Below are positions 16,683-25,266 of a stretch of DNA of 53,338 nt, piece by piece. Both the position numbers and the translations under genes were made by a program. Origin of the DNA: Mangrovibacterium marinum (GTDB lineage: Bacteria > Bacteroidota > Bacteroidia > Bacteroidales > Prolixibacteraceae); assembly GCF_003046625.1 (NCBI RefSeq), contig NZ_QAAD01000024.1, positions 1-53,338 on the forward strand, read 5' to 3'. The notes below the pieces were generated by a model. The model saw only the letters and a program-made list of their open reading frames with translations, did not search any database and was not told where the DNA came from. The first letter of the stretch is position 1. Each line of letters begins with the position of its first letter.

Positions 16683-17585
16683 ATGAGTTTGATTTTCGAT
16701 ATTAAGAAATATGCGATCAATGACGGACCGGGTATTCGGATAACGCTCTTTTTTAAAGGGTGTCCGTTGTCCTGCGTGTGGTGTCATAATCCTGAAAGCA
16801 TCAACAGCCAGGCTCAAAAAATGTACACGGCGTCAAAATGTATCGGAGCAGTTAAGTGCATTGAGGTCTGTCCGCATGATGCGCTGACTTTAACGCCCGA
16901 TGGCATAAAAACGGATGTTGAGCGTTGTACGCTGTGTGGCAAATGTGCTGAAGTATGCCCGACGAAAGCCATAGAGATGTCGGGGCGGGAATATACAACG
17001 CCTGAGTTGATGCGCATCATTGAGCGGGAAACGGTCTTTTTTGATCAGTCGGACGGAGGCGTAACGTTCTCCGGAGGAGAACCGCTGATGCATCACCGAA
17101 AGTTGATTGAACTGCTCGATCGTTGTGGCGAACGGGACATTCACCGGGTGGTGGATACAACGTTCTTTGCCAAAACGGATTTGGTACTGGAAGTTGCCAA
17201 AAGGACTGAGCTTTTCTTGGTTGACCTGAAAGCCTGGAATTCGGATGTGCATCGCAAATATACGGGTGTGCCGAACGCGCAAATCCTGAATAACATTCGG
17301 GCTTTAGCTGAAAACGGCAGTGATTTCATTATCCGCATTCCGTTTATTCAAGGGGTAAATGCCGATGAGGAAACCTTGCAAAATGAAGCTGAATTTTTGG
17401 CATCGTTGCCGTGGCACCGTAAAGAAGTGAACTTGTTACCATATCATGATATCGCGAAAGGGAAGCACCAGAAGCTGGGTAATAGCTACGAGCCCGGTGA
17501 GCTGGCTCCCCCTTCCGATGATGATCTGGAACTTGCGCAGCAGATCTTTGCAGCGCATGGCATCCGAGCCACCGTTGGTGGTTAA
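16683..17585 (+). CDS. Glycyl radical enzyme activase (radical SAM)
   Basis: Installs the glycyl radical on the upstream enzyme by reductive cleavage of S-adenosylmethionine. The radical SAM cluster motif is C27-x3-C31-x2-C34 (CPLSCVWC), and the SAM-binding GGE follows at TFSGGEPL. Like most activases of this group except that of pyruvate formate-lyase, it carries a ferredoxin-like insert. The second site (C82, C85, C88, C92; CTLCGKCAEVCP) is complete, but the first reads C53-IGAVK-C59-IEV-C63-P, with alanine 56 where the second cysteine normally sits. Length 300 is typical. It shares a transcript with the glycyl radical enzyme and ends at a bidirectional terminator. Confidence 0.93.
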   Translation: MSLIFDIKKYAINDGPGIRITLFFKGCPLSCVWCHNPESINSQAQKMYTASKCIGAVKCIEVCPHDALTLTPDGIKTDVERCTLCGKCAEVCPTKAIEMSGREYTTPELMRIIERETVFFDQSDGGVTFSGGEPLMHHRKLIELLDRCGERDIHRVVDTTFFAKTDLVLEVAKRTELFLVDLKAWNSDVHRKYTGVPNAQILNNIRALAENGSDFIIRIPFIQGVNADEETLQNEAEFLASLPWHRKEVNLLPYHDIAKGKHQKLGNSYEPGELAPPSDDDLELAQQIFAAHGIRATVGG

Positions 17586-17613
17586 AAAAGAGAAACTTTA
17601 GGATAGATAACGC

Positions 17614-17657
17614 AAAAACCTTCATCCTCCCGGCAACGGGTAGGGGTGGAGGTTTTT
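17614..17657. terminator. Bidirectional terminator between convergent genes
   Basis: AAAAACC at 17614-17620 pairs with GGTTTTT at 17651-17657; inside, CCCG and CGGG close a GCAA tetraloop at 17633-17636, with a few mismatches between. A-run on one side and T-run on the other let it end both the activase transcript and the minus-strand operon. Confidence 0.8.
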
Positions 17658-17661
17658 CATT

Positions 17662-19908
17662 TTACTCGCTTACCCAAACTTCGTCGCAGGCCAGCATGGG
17701 CTTTTTGGTTTTGTGCCCGCGCCATAGAGGAAGCTTAGCCTGGGGCATTGCAGTTACACGAATGTATCTTAGCGTTTGTTGCTTGAATGCAATTGCTAAA
17801 GGGATCTTTTGAATAGTGTAGTCTTCAGCCAGGGGACTGGTGGTAAGTTCCCCTAATTGATAAAAATGCTCGCCATCCAATGATCCTTCAACGATTAGTT
17901 GCTCGGGCCGGAAAATCCAATGGCGCTGATCTTCCAGAAAATTCAGCTTAACATGACTTACCGATATGGTTGCGTTTAAGTCAAGCGTACATTGTAGCGG
18001 AGATCCGTAAAAACAAAGCCAGTTATAGCTGAAATCGTCGAAGCCATACATACCGTCGATCAGCGTTCGCTCTCCTTTGGTGGCATATTCCGCCACGAAA
18101 GGAGAAGTCATCTCCCGGATTGTGCCTTCGCTGGCCAGGTTCTTTGCCGGGGGGTGATGAAAACACCATGCCCATTCGTTTTTGTATTGATCGATGGTGG
18201 TACCGGCTTCATTGAGCTTGTCAATGCCGTTTTGTTTGCAGGCCTGGTAGAAGCGGTCGACACGTTGCTGCATTCGTGGTTTAAGACTTAGGCTTCCGTC
18301 TTTTGCGGTTTGCCAGATGCCATAGCGGTCGCGCCCGTAAAAGCGACTTTGTTGCAGGTAAGCGAACTCATCAGATAATCGTAGCCGGTTAACGCGTTTC
18401 CAAAGTTCCGGTTGGCGCTCAGCTGCAATTTCCGCAGAATCAAGGATCATGCTGTATCGATCCATCATCTCAGGCGTCAGATAAGTGTTCCAGTCACCAA
18501 CCGGGTTGCCGTAAATGTCGAGTTGCGCTCCGCTTTTCACAAGTGCATCTCGTTGAAGGTCGATGTACTGCCGGAGGTATTGGGCAGCCGGTCCATAGTA
18601 GCCCTGAAGAAATTCATCGGTTAGCTTTTCAACATCCTGTTCCGGCGACCAAAGCAGCTTCGCCAGAAGGTACTGTTTTAGTTCGGCCAGGTTGCTGTAA
18701 TCGTAGCCGCTTCCCTGTGCAAAAACTCCGGATACGCCATGCTGCTTAAAATAGTTGAGGTTTGGTTGAAGTGTCGGAATGATCGGGAATGGCGCCAGGT
18801 AATTGGTGAACTGGGTGTAATAATCCCAAACGAAGATGTGAGAACTTATCTTTTCCCAATCTTTCAGATTTCGGTTAAAGGCAGCGGCGCTTTTTTCGTT
18901 TTCCAGTTCGCGGGTGCGATAAGCATCAATGGAACTGAGAAAGATGTAAACGTTCGGCCGAGGCTTCGTATGCAGCGGTGCACGGGAGGTGCTACCGTAA
19001 GCAAGGGTTGTAAAAATCCGCTCGGGGAAAGCTTTGGCAATGGCATTGACAAAGCGGATCAGTGTTCCCTGGTCGCCGCCTTCGCGTTGGTTAATTTTGC
19101 TGCAATGGTCGCATTCGCAGGTACCAACATCATCGTTGGCGCTGATTGACCAGTAGATCGCATTGGTATGCTCTTTAATCTTTTTCCGAATTGTGGCAAT
19201 GGCAATTTTGATCACCTGTTTGTTGGTCAGGCAGAGCTGCAACGGGCGGCGTTCTCCCAGGTAGAATGAGAAATATTCCGGATGATCGCGAAAGTATCTT
19301 TTTGCAGGAACAAGCTGATTGAAGCTGTGTCCCCACATTCCCCAAAGATCGTCCAACCGGTGTAGTTTATGCCAATCCAGGTATTCATCGTCTGCTTCGG
19401 CGGGGAAGTAGGCTTCGCGATACTCAAAGGCCGGTTTGGAGTGGATCAATAAATTCGAGTCGATTGTCAGATTCGAAACACGCGGGCAAACAGCCGGTTC
19501 GTTGGCATTCCATTTTCGGCACCCCAGAATTTCTTCAATGAAAGTGTAAACTCCGTAAATGACACCTTTGCGTTTTCCTCCGGTAATTTGAAGCTTGCCC
19601 GCTTTCACTTCAATTGTATAGGCTTGCGGCGCATTTTCGACTTTAGTCCAGCTGGTTTCACCAATGCTGATGTAGGGTTGGTCCGGCTCGCTGACCGATT
19701 GGGTAATCGGTAGCTGCACGCTTGTTACCTGTTTAAAATAGGATTGAAATATATGTGCTGCTTGAAGCTCTTCGGCATTGGCTGAAGGTGCAATTACAAT
19801 CTTGTAGGCTGATTTCCCGTTGTTGGCCAGCTCGACAGGTGCTGCCGGGCTCATTCCCGAAAGATGAGTCAGAAGCATGGTCAGTAACAGCGTCAGGTAG
19901 TTGGGCAT
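17662..19908 (-). CDS. Exported DUF4838 protein with C-terminal discoidin domain
   Basis: Predicted glycoside-hydrolase-like or sugar-binding protein, last gene of the exopolysaccharide operon. It has a signal peptide (MPNYLTLLLTMLLTHLSGMSPAAP), an alpha-glucuronidase-like N-terminal domain (~30-150, with KRKGVIYGVYTFIEEILGC), the DUF4838 core (~190-560, marked by YWSISANDDVGTCECDHC and IFVWDYYTQFTNYLAPFP), and a C-terminal F5/8-type discoidin/CBM32-like domain (~600-748, with YGFDDFSYNWLCFYG). I start at the ATG at 19908, one base after the upstream stop; the longer frame to 19995 lies inside the YaiO gene. Activity is unproven: no catalytic pair is established for DUF4838. The position suggests it trims or retains the polymer made by the GT2 enzyme. 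Confidence 0.82.
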   Translation of the reverse strand: MPNYLTLLLTMLLTHLSGMSPAAPVELANNGKSAYKIVIAPSANAEELQAAHIFQSYFKQVTSVQLPITQSVSEPDQPYISIGETSWTKVENAPQAYTIEVKAGKLQITGGKRKGVIYGVYTFIEEILGCRKWNANEPAVCPRVSNLTIDSNLLIHSKPAFEYREAYFPAEADDEYLDWHKLHRLDDLWGMWGHSFNQLVPAKRYFRDHPEYFSFYLGERRPLQLCLTNKQVIKIAIATIRKKIKEHTNAIYWSISANDDVGTCECDHCSKINQREGGDQGTLIRFVNAIAKAFPERIFTTLAYGSTSRAPLHTKPRPNVYIFLSSIDAYRTRELENEKSAAAFNRNLKDWEKISSHIFVWDYYTQFTNYLAPFPIIPTLQPNLNYFKQHGVSGVFAQGSGYDYSNLAELKQYLLAKLLWSPEQDVEKLTDEFLQGYYGPAAQYLRQYIDLQRDALVKSGAQLDIYGNPVGDWNTYLTPEMMDRYSMILDSAEIAAERQPELWKRVNRLRLSDEFAYLQQSRFYGRDRYGIWQTAKDGSLSLKPRMQQRVDRFYQACKQNGIDKLNEAGTTIDQYKNEWAWCFHHPPAKNLASEGTIREMTSPFVAEYATKGERTLIDGMYGFDDFSYNWLCFYGSPLQCTLDLNATISVSHVKLNFLEDQRHWIFRPEQLIVEGSLDGEHFYQLGELTTSPLAEDYTIQKIPLAIAFKQQTLRYIRVTAMPQAKLPLWRGHKTKKPMLACDEVWVSE

Positions 19909-19909
19909 A

Positions 19910-21814
19910 TCAGAAGTTTCGGAGTAAAGTGAGGTAGAAATCGTACTGATTGTAGCTTTTATTGTCTGGAATACGCTGGTTGGCATAGCTGGCAACCAGG
20001 TTGATGGTCCATCGGTAGTTGATGTTTTTTTGATAGCCCAGTCCTGCGGATTTCATCAGGAAGCCCGAAACGCGTTCGGTTCCGAACTGGCGGCTGCGGT
20101 CGTCGGGGCTGGTTCCTAATGCACCGATAATAGCGATGTAGTCCAGCTTGTCGTTCAGGTAGAACCGGTGGTTCAGCGAATAAGCCTGATCCCACCGGTT
20201 GTCGTCATGGATGGCATACACCCGGATGTTTGTCCAGTTGTTGCCCCAGTATTTACCAACCGACGCGAGTGCCGAAACGGTATGATAGCCCAGCGAATAA
20301 ACATAGCGCGAACCCAGCTCGCCTTCCCAGCCTTTGTTGAAGCTGCGGAAAAGCGAATAGCCGGCGCGTACTTTGGGGAAAACCAGTTCATCGGACGACC
20401 AACCTGCAAGTGCATACGAATAGTAACGCTGGTTGTGCTGGTAGTAAAGCTCCGATTCCAGTTGATAGCCAGTGGCTGTTCCGCGGTCGCGGTAGTTGGC
20501 ACGGGCAATCCAGCTGGCCTTTTTGAAACGGCGCATATATTGAAGCGAACTAATCCACGAAGGATCCCGGTCATCCGAGTAAATACTGTGCAAATGGATG
20601 ATGCCGATTTGGTTTTTGTAAGTCTTGCTTTTCAGGTAGTCGGCATAAGTCAAATAGTGCCGGTTGTCCGTTGTTGTTTGCGCTGCTGCATAAGCCGCCT
20701 GATAGGCTTTTTCATATTGAGAAAGCTCCTCGTAGGCTGCTGCCTTTTTAATTAAAAGATAGCTGTGCGCCGGAGAAATCTTTAATCCACGGTTGGCATA
20801 ATCGATCGTTTGTTGGTAGTGCTTCAGTTCAAAGTTGGCGGTCGCTAAATCTTTCATCAGATTCAGGTTTGTCGACGCTATCGGGGCGGCTTTTTCGAGC
20901 GTACTCCGTGTTGCTTCCCAGTTTTGTTGCTTCCGGTATGCCGAAGCCTGCCTGATCAGAATGTCAGCATATAAAGCGGAATCTTTCGCCGAGGGATAGC
21001 TGGTCATTAAATGATAAGCCGGGGCCAGTGCTTTTTCATATTGACCTGCTTCAGCCAGAAACGAGGCATTCTTAATCAGAAAAAGGCTGTCGTCAGGGGC
21101 TTGTTGAAGTGCTGCCGATGAATATTGGATGGCTTCATCCAATTGGTGGTTGGCATAAGCCAGGTTGAAGAGCTGGATATACGCATTCCGGTTGGAAGGA
21201 TTGTCTGCCAATATTTCGTTGAGAAGCTTTGTTGCCTGTTCCGGGAGCTTATTTTGAATCGCCTCTCCGGCCAATTGGAAACGAAGCTCCGTCAGCGAGT
21301 ACAAGTATTTTTCATCCTTGGGATGCTTTTCATGTTGTTCGCGAAGTATGGCCAGCGCCTCATTTGTCTTTTGTTGGTTTTTCAATACATCAATTTTCTT
21401 GAGCAGTAAGTTCTGATCATCCGGTTGTGCCTGAAGTGCTTCGTTAATTAACTGTTCAGCTTTTGCGTAGTTTCCGGTGAGTATATTCAAACTGATCAGA
21501 TCGTTTCGCACATTCCTGTTATCGGGCATCATCGTATGTGCTATTGCCAGGTGCACTTTAGCCCCGTTGTAGTTTTGTTGTATCAGAAATAACTTGCCAA
21601 GTAATTGGTGAATGTCGGGGTAGTCGGGCGTGATGAACAGCGCTTCTTCACATTTGGCGATAGCCTTCTCGTACTGGCCGTCTTTAGTCAGCGCTAAGGC
21701 TTCGGTTAACAACTCGTCCGACGATTTTTCGACCTGAGCGTTTGCCGTGAATAACACAAGCAGCATACAGGCGACTAAAAAATAGCGGGCAGGTGTAATG
21801 CTTTTGAACTCCAT
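19910..21814 (-). CDS. TPR protein with YaiO-family outer-membrane barrel
   Basis: Likely outer-membrane exporter for the polymer made by this operon. A signal peptide (ARYFLVACMLLVLFTANAQ) is followed by about nine TPR units (residues ~30-400) and a C-terminal ~230-residue YaiO-type barrel, recognised by DRDPSWISSLQYMRRFKKAS, ARANYRDRG and ELYYQHNQRYYSYALAGWS, ending in LLRNF with a terminal aromatic. The plan, periplasmic TPRs plus outer-membrane barrel, is that of PgaA, BcsC and AlgK/AlgE exporters. In E. coli yaiO also sits near a GT2 gene (yaiP). Gap to the GT2 gene is 32 bases and to the DUF4838 gene one base. The role is inferred; YaiO itself is hardly studied. Confidence 0.85.
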   Translation of the reverse strand: MEFKSITPARYFLVACMLLVLFTANAQVEKSSDELLTEALALTKDGQYEKAIAKCEEALFITPDYPDIHQLLGKLFLIQQNYNGAKVHLAIAHTMMPDNRNVRNDLISLNILTGNYAKAEQLINEALQAQPDDQNLLLKKIDVLKNQQKTNEALAILREQHEKHPKDEKYLYSLTELRFQLAGEAIQNKLPEQATKLLNEILADNPSNRNAYIQLFNLAYANHQLDEAIQYSSAALQQAPDDSLFLIKNASFLAEAGQYEKALAPAYHLMTSYPSAKDSALYADILIRQASAYRKQQNWEATRSTLEKAAPIASTNLNLMKDLATANFELKHYQQTIDYANRGLKISPAHSYLLIKKAAAYEELSQYEKAYQAAYAAAQTTTDNRHYLTYADYLKSKTYKNQIGIIHLHSIYSDDRDPSWISSLQYMRRFKKASWIARANYRDRGTATGYQLESELYYQHNQRYYSYALAGWSSDELVFPKVRAGYSLFRSFNKGWEGELGSRYVYSLGYHTVSALASVGKYWGNNWTNIRVYAIHDDNRWDQAYSLNHRFYLNDKLDYIAIIGALGTSPDDRSRQFGTERVSGFLMKSAGLGYQKNINYRWTINLVASYANQRIPDNKSYNQYDFYLTLLRNF

Positions 21815-21846
21815 TTATTTTTGAATTTCCAGGTACGTCAATAAGA

Positions 21847-23289
21847 TCATGTTTTACTGGTTGCGGGCTTTTGTACAAAACCTTTGCGTTGCATATTTCC
21901 CCAGCTGTGTTGGCGACCTGTAAGCTGAAATAGGTAGCCTTTCAGCGAAGCGAACAAAACCAGCGGGTGGTAGATGATTGGCTCCCAAAGGGCGGTGAAG
22001 CACAAATACAACACCTCGTGCCATTTGTATTGTTTGAAGATAATTTGGTTCCACACCAGCGACAGGGTAGTTAGGGCGATGGAAAAAAAGTAGACAAACA
22101 AAAGCAAAATAATGGCGAAGGGCCAGTCAATACGGTCGGTGTAAATCAGGAAGATATAGATGAAGATTCCTCCCACTTCGATGAAGGCGGCCAGCAGTTC
22201 GAACAGAAAACTGTAGGGGAGCACAAGCATGCCCAGTTTTTTGTATTTGGGGCGAAACAGTATTTTTCGGTATTGCGCAATGATTTGCAGCAAGCCTCGG
22301 GCCCAACGCACACGTTGGCGGGTTAAGATCTTCAGCGACTCAGGGCCTTCGGTCCAGCAGAGTGTCACCGGAATATATTTGATGATATATTCCAGTTTAT
22401 TGTCGAGCATGTACTGGGACATACGGATGATGATCTCCATATCCTCGCCGAAGGAATGACGGTCGTAGCCGCCGGCCTTCAGGGCAACCTCCCGATCGAA
22501 AAGGCCCAGACCTCCCGATACGTTGGGGACCGCGTTCAGGTACGACCAACCCATCTTCCCGGTCACGAACGAGCGGATATATTCAATTTCCTGAAAACGG
22601 GGTAGAAGTTTTTTCGGTGGTTTGGCGCGCACCAGCATGCCGGCGTCAAACTCGCAGGAGTTGGCCATCTTCAGTGTTGCCCCAACGGCAATAACCCGTT
22701 TGTGACTGGTGATGAAGGGCTGGATAAGCTCCAGCAGGGTGTCGGAATCCAGTATGCAGTCCACATCGGTATTCAGGAAGTAGGGGAAACGGGCTGCATT
22801 CAGGCCGGCATTCACCGCATCAGCCTTTGTTTTGCCATTTTCCTTGTCAATGACCAGCAGTTTTTGGTAAGCCCGGTCGACCGATTTGTAATAGCCCCGA
22901 ACCGGAAAGGTTGAAAGCTCTTGCTGGCAGGCATAATCGGTTTTTATCAGCTTGAATTCCGCAATCAGTTTGTTGAGCGTATCATCTTTGCTGCCGTCGT
23001 TGACAATGATCACCTCGAAGCGGGGATAGCTCAGCGTTAGCAGCGAGCGGACATTGCTGATGATGGTCACCCCCTCGTTATAGGCCGGAGCGATGACGCT
23101 GATGCCGGGGCTGAGGTACGAACGCAGCAAAATGTCCTTGTCAACGGTGAGGCTCTCGCGTTTGTATTTGCTGATTGCCGCCCGCGACGAGAGAATAAGC
23201 ATCAGGTAAATGCCGAACAATACCAAGCAATAAATGAAGATAAGGTATTGGTAAAAATCGAAAAGCTGAAGTAGAATATTTTTGAGCAC
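21847..23289 (-). CDS. Processive GT2 polysaccharide synthase
   Basis: Membrane glycosyltransferase of family GT2, like PgaC, cellulose synthase and hyaluronan synthase. An N-terminal membrane segment (YLIFIYCLVLFGIYLMLIL) is followed by the GT-A domain: VNDGSKDDT (nucleotide-binding Asp), NTDVDCILDSDTL (DxD), GEDMEI (catalytic ED) and the processivity motif QRVRW. Three or four membrane segments follow (residues ~350-440). These residues mark polymer synthesis, but the sugar cannot be told. It begins with GTG at 23289 overlapping the stop of the HEAT gene by one base, so the two are translationally coupled. No PilZ domain is fused, which means control is not by direct cyclic-di-GMP binding in this chain. 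Confidence 0.9.
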   Translation of the reverse strand: MLKNILLQLFDFYQYLIFIYCLVLFGIYLMLILSSRAAISKYKRESLTVDKDILLRSYLSPGISVIAPAYNEGVTIISNVRSLLTLSYPRFEVIIVNDGSKDDTLNKLIAEFKLIKTDYACQQELSTFPVRGYYKSVDRAYQKLLVIDKENGKTKADAVNAGLNAARFPYFLNTDVDCILDSDTLLELIQPFITSHKRVIAVGATLKMANSCEFDAGMLVRAKPPKKLLPRFQEIEYIRSFVTGKMGWSYLNAVPNVSGGLGLFDREVALKAGGYDRHSFGEDMEIIIRMSQYMLDNKLEYIIKYIPVTLCWTEGPESLKILTRQRVRWARGLLQIIAQYRKILFRPKYKKLGMLVLPYSFLFELLAAFIEVGGIFIYIFLIYTDRIDWPFAIILLLFVYFFSIALTTLSLVWNQIIFKQYKWHEVLYLCFTALWEPIIYHPLVLFASLKGYLFQLTGRQHSWGNMQRKGFVQKPATSKT

Positions 23290-24458
23290 TAATTGAAATT
23301 GATTAAAGGATTCTTAATGTATTGGATTAGCGCCGTCTCGTCTGTTGACAGCCGGTCGAAAAAGGGCAGTTCGCGAATCTCAGCCATCGGCATGCTTTTA
23401 AAAGCCGACAAGGCGGCATGCTTCTTCAGGTTGAAGTCGGTTTCATCTAAAAATGCACGAACCAAAAAATCGGGTGACAGATCGCCTCCGGTACGTCCCA
23501 GGGCTTTCAGAATTTCTTTTTTGATTTCCGGATTTTCTTCATTGGGGTAGCGGGCAATCAGTCCCTTTTCGCATTCCGCCTGCATCAATTTCCCGATGGC
23601 ATTGATGAGTCGTATCTTCAGCCAGTCGCTGCAAGTGTCCAGCAGTTGGTGCATTTGGCAGGCTGCATCGAACTGCAGAAAATGAACAGCCAAACGAGCC
23701 GATAGGGCAACCAGATCTTCGGGGGTTTGCGGTGTGATCCATTGGGCAAACTGAGGAACGGAATCTTCCGACAGCTGCGATATGGTGCTGAACAGCTCCA
23801 TTTCGTCCCAGGCGCTCAGCTTTTCGCCGCGTTCCACCAGTACATCGATCGAAAAGTTGGAGTGATACAAAAAGTAATAGGTTCGCGCAACGTGGTAAAT
23901 ATACTTGTTCTTGCGGGTCAGCAGTTGTTGCATTTGCTCGTCTTCCAGTACATAACCCATCTTATTCAGCTCGGTGATGGCACGGATTACCCGACGCGGA
24001 AACAGGCTGTCCAGATCGCGGATGGCATCTTTCTGCAAGTTCAGCTTTAGGTAGATGTATAGCAGGATCTTCTTGGTATTTCCCGACAGCTGTTCCCGCA
24101 GGTCGACAATGCTGTTGATCAGTATTCTTCGCCGATGGTTGTGTTCCGAAAACCGGAAAGGCTCAAACTTATGCAAATGCCGGTCGACGTCAAAAGCCTT
24201 ATTGCGGGGAAGATCCTGCGTTTCCGAGATAATTTCAATCAGCAAATCCTGGGTGATCGGTTTCCAGCGGGCCTCCCGGATATCAGACAGGTAGTCGGTG
24301 AATTTCCGGTTGAAAAGCACCGTGTAGATGATGATTAACGACAAAACCAGCAGAAACACGAAGACAATGGCCAGCTGGATGAAGAAAGGACTTCTCTCGT
24401 ATAAACCCATGGCTTGCATCAGCTCGCTTCCCCGGATGTTCGACACAAAACATACCAT
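23289..24458 (-). CDS. Membrane-anchored HEAT-repeat protein of the EPS operon
   Basis: A 389-residue protein with one strong membrane segment near residues 27-50 (FIQLAIVFVFLLVLSLIIIYTVLF) and a long cytoplasmic helical part. The C-terminal third has HEAT-like units (EIKKEILKALGRTGGD, FLVRAFLDETDFNLKKHAALSAF). No enzymatic motif is seen. It sits between a free-standing receiver protein and the GT2 synthase and overlaps the latter. My inference is that it is an adaptor through which the receiver controls the synthase. Start codon: ATG at 24458, 24419 or 24410 are possible; all precede the membrane segment. Confidence 0.75.
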   Translation of the reverse strand: MVCFVSNIRGSELMQAMGLYERSPFFIQLAIVFVFLLVLSLIIIYTVLFNRKFTDYLSDIREARWKPITQDLLIEIISETQDLPRNKAFDVDRHLHKFEPFRFSEHNHRRRILINSIVDLREQLSGNTKKILLYIYLKLNLQKDAIRDLDSLFPRRVIRAITELNKMGYVLEDEQMQQLLTRKNKYIYHVARTYYFLYHSNFSIDVLVERGEKLSAWDEMELFSTISQLSEDSVPQFAQWITPQTPEDLVALSARLAVHFLQFDAACQMHQLLDTCSDWLKIRLINAIGKLMQAECEKGLIARYPNEENPEIKKEILKALGRTGGDLSPDFLVRAFLDETDFNLKKHAALSAFKSMPMAEIRELPFFDRLSTDETALIQYIKNPLINFN

Positions 24459-24469
24459 GGATTGTGTCT

Positions 24470-24847
24470 TTAAGCTGTTACGTTCACTTTTAACAGGCGC
24501 GTGACGCGTGACAGTAATTCTCCGGGGGTGAAGGGCTTTTTGATGTAGTCGTCAACGCCGCTGTCGAAACCGGCCATGACCGTTTCCTCGTTAACCACCG
24601 CCGAGATAATGATGACCGGAACCTGGTTTTGAGCTTTGTTTTGTTTGATGTGTTCAATGATCTCAAAACCATTGGCATAAGGAAGCATCAGATCGGTGAT
24701 GATTAAGTCAAAAGGGGTTTCATGCAAGGCATTAATGGCTTCTTTACCGGTTTTTGCCACTGTGGTCTCAAAGCCATTTTTCTTCAATATGAATTCAATC
24801 ATCTTCAACAACAGTTCGTTGTCTTCAATTATCAAAATTTTTTTCAT
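24470..24847 (-). CDS. Stand-alone response-regulator receiver
   Basis: CheY-like single receiver domain of 125 residues. The acidic pocket is E8-D9, the phosphorylated residue is D52 (IITDLML), S82 is the switch serine (IIISAV) and K104 the conserved lysine before proline (KKPFTP). There is no DNA-binding output domain, so it must act by protein contact, as CheY or DivK do. It is the first gene of the exopolysaccharide operon, eleven bases ahead of the HEAT gene. No histidine kinase lies in the window; the phosphodonor must be elsewhere. Confidence 0.93.
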   Translation of the reverse strand: MKKILIIEDNELLLKMIEFILKKNGFETTVAKTGKEAINALHETPFDLIITDLMLPYANGFEIIEHIKQNKAQNQVPVIIISAVVNEETVMAGFDSGVDDYIKKPFTPGELLSRVTRLLKVNVTA

Positions 24848-25266
24848 TCGTTATTCTCTCTCGTTAAGCACTCATTCCGGTGTGAAACTAATAATGTTTT
24901 TCGTACATCGGGTTAATTAATCGTCAAATTCAGAATGAAAAAGTTAGCTTGTTGATTGGACCTTTTTTGCATTGAAGCGTGCAGATAGATGCAGTGTCGC
25001 CTAAGTGGCAGATAATCAGCTTTGTTTTTAGATTATGAGCACCGGAAATCTGTATTGGATGAGCGGCATGTTTTGTTTCGAGCTAAAGTTCATGTTCCCG
25101 ATCTTTGCTCTATTGCAGTACGGAACGGGAGTTAATCAGGAGAACAAAATTTCGATGATAGGCATCATTTTTACTTGTGCTTGCTATTGTGTTGAATATT
25201 AAAACTATTTTATTGTTTCTGACTAACCAAGTGCGTGTTCTGCAAGTTTCAGACTCCTGTTGTCGC
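24848..25266. other. Intergenic region upstream of the EPS operon
   Basis: It should hold the promoter of the five-gene operon and the end of the rod-shape operon. A minus-strand TTTG word lies near 24927 but no TAnnTTTG box follows at the right distance. I see no gene and no clear terminator for rodA. Confidence 0.5.
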
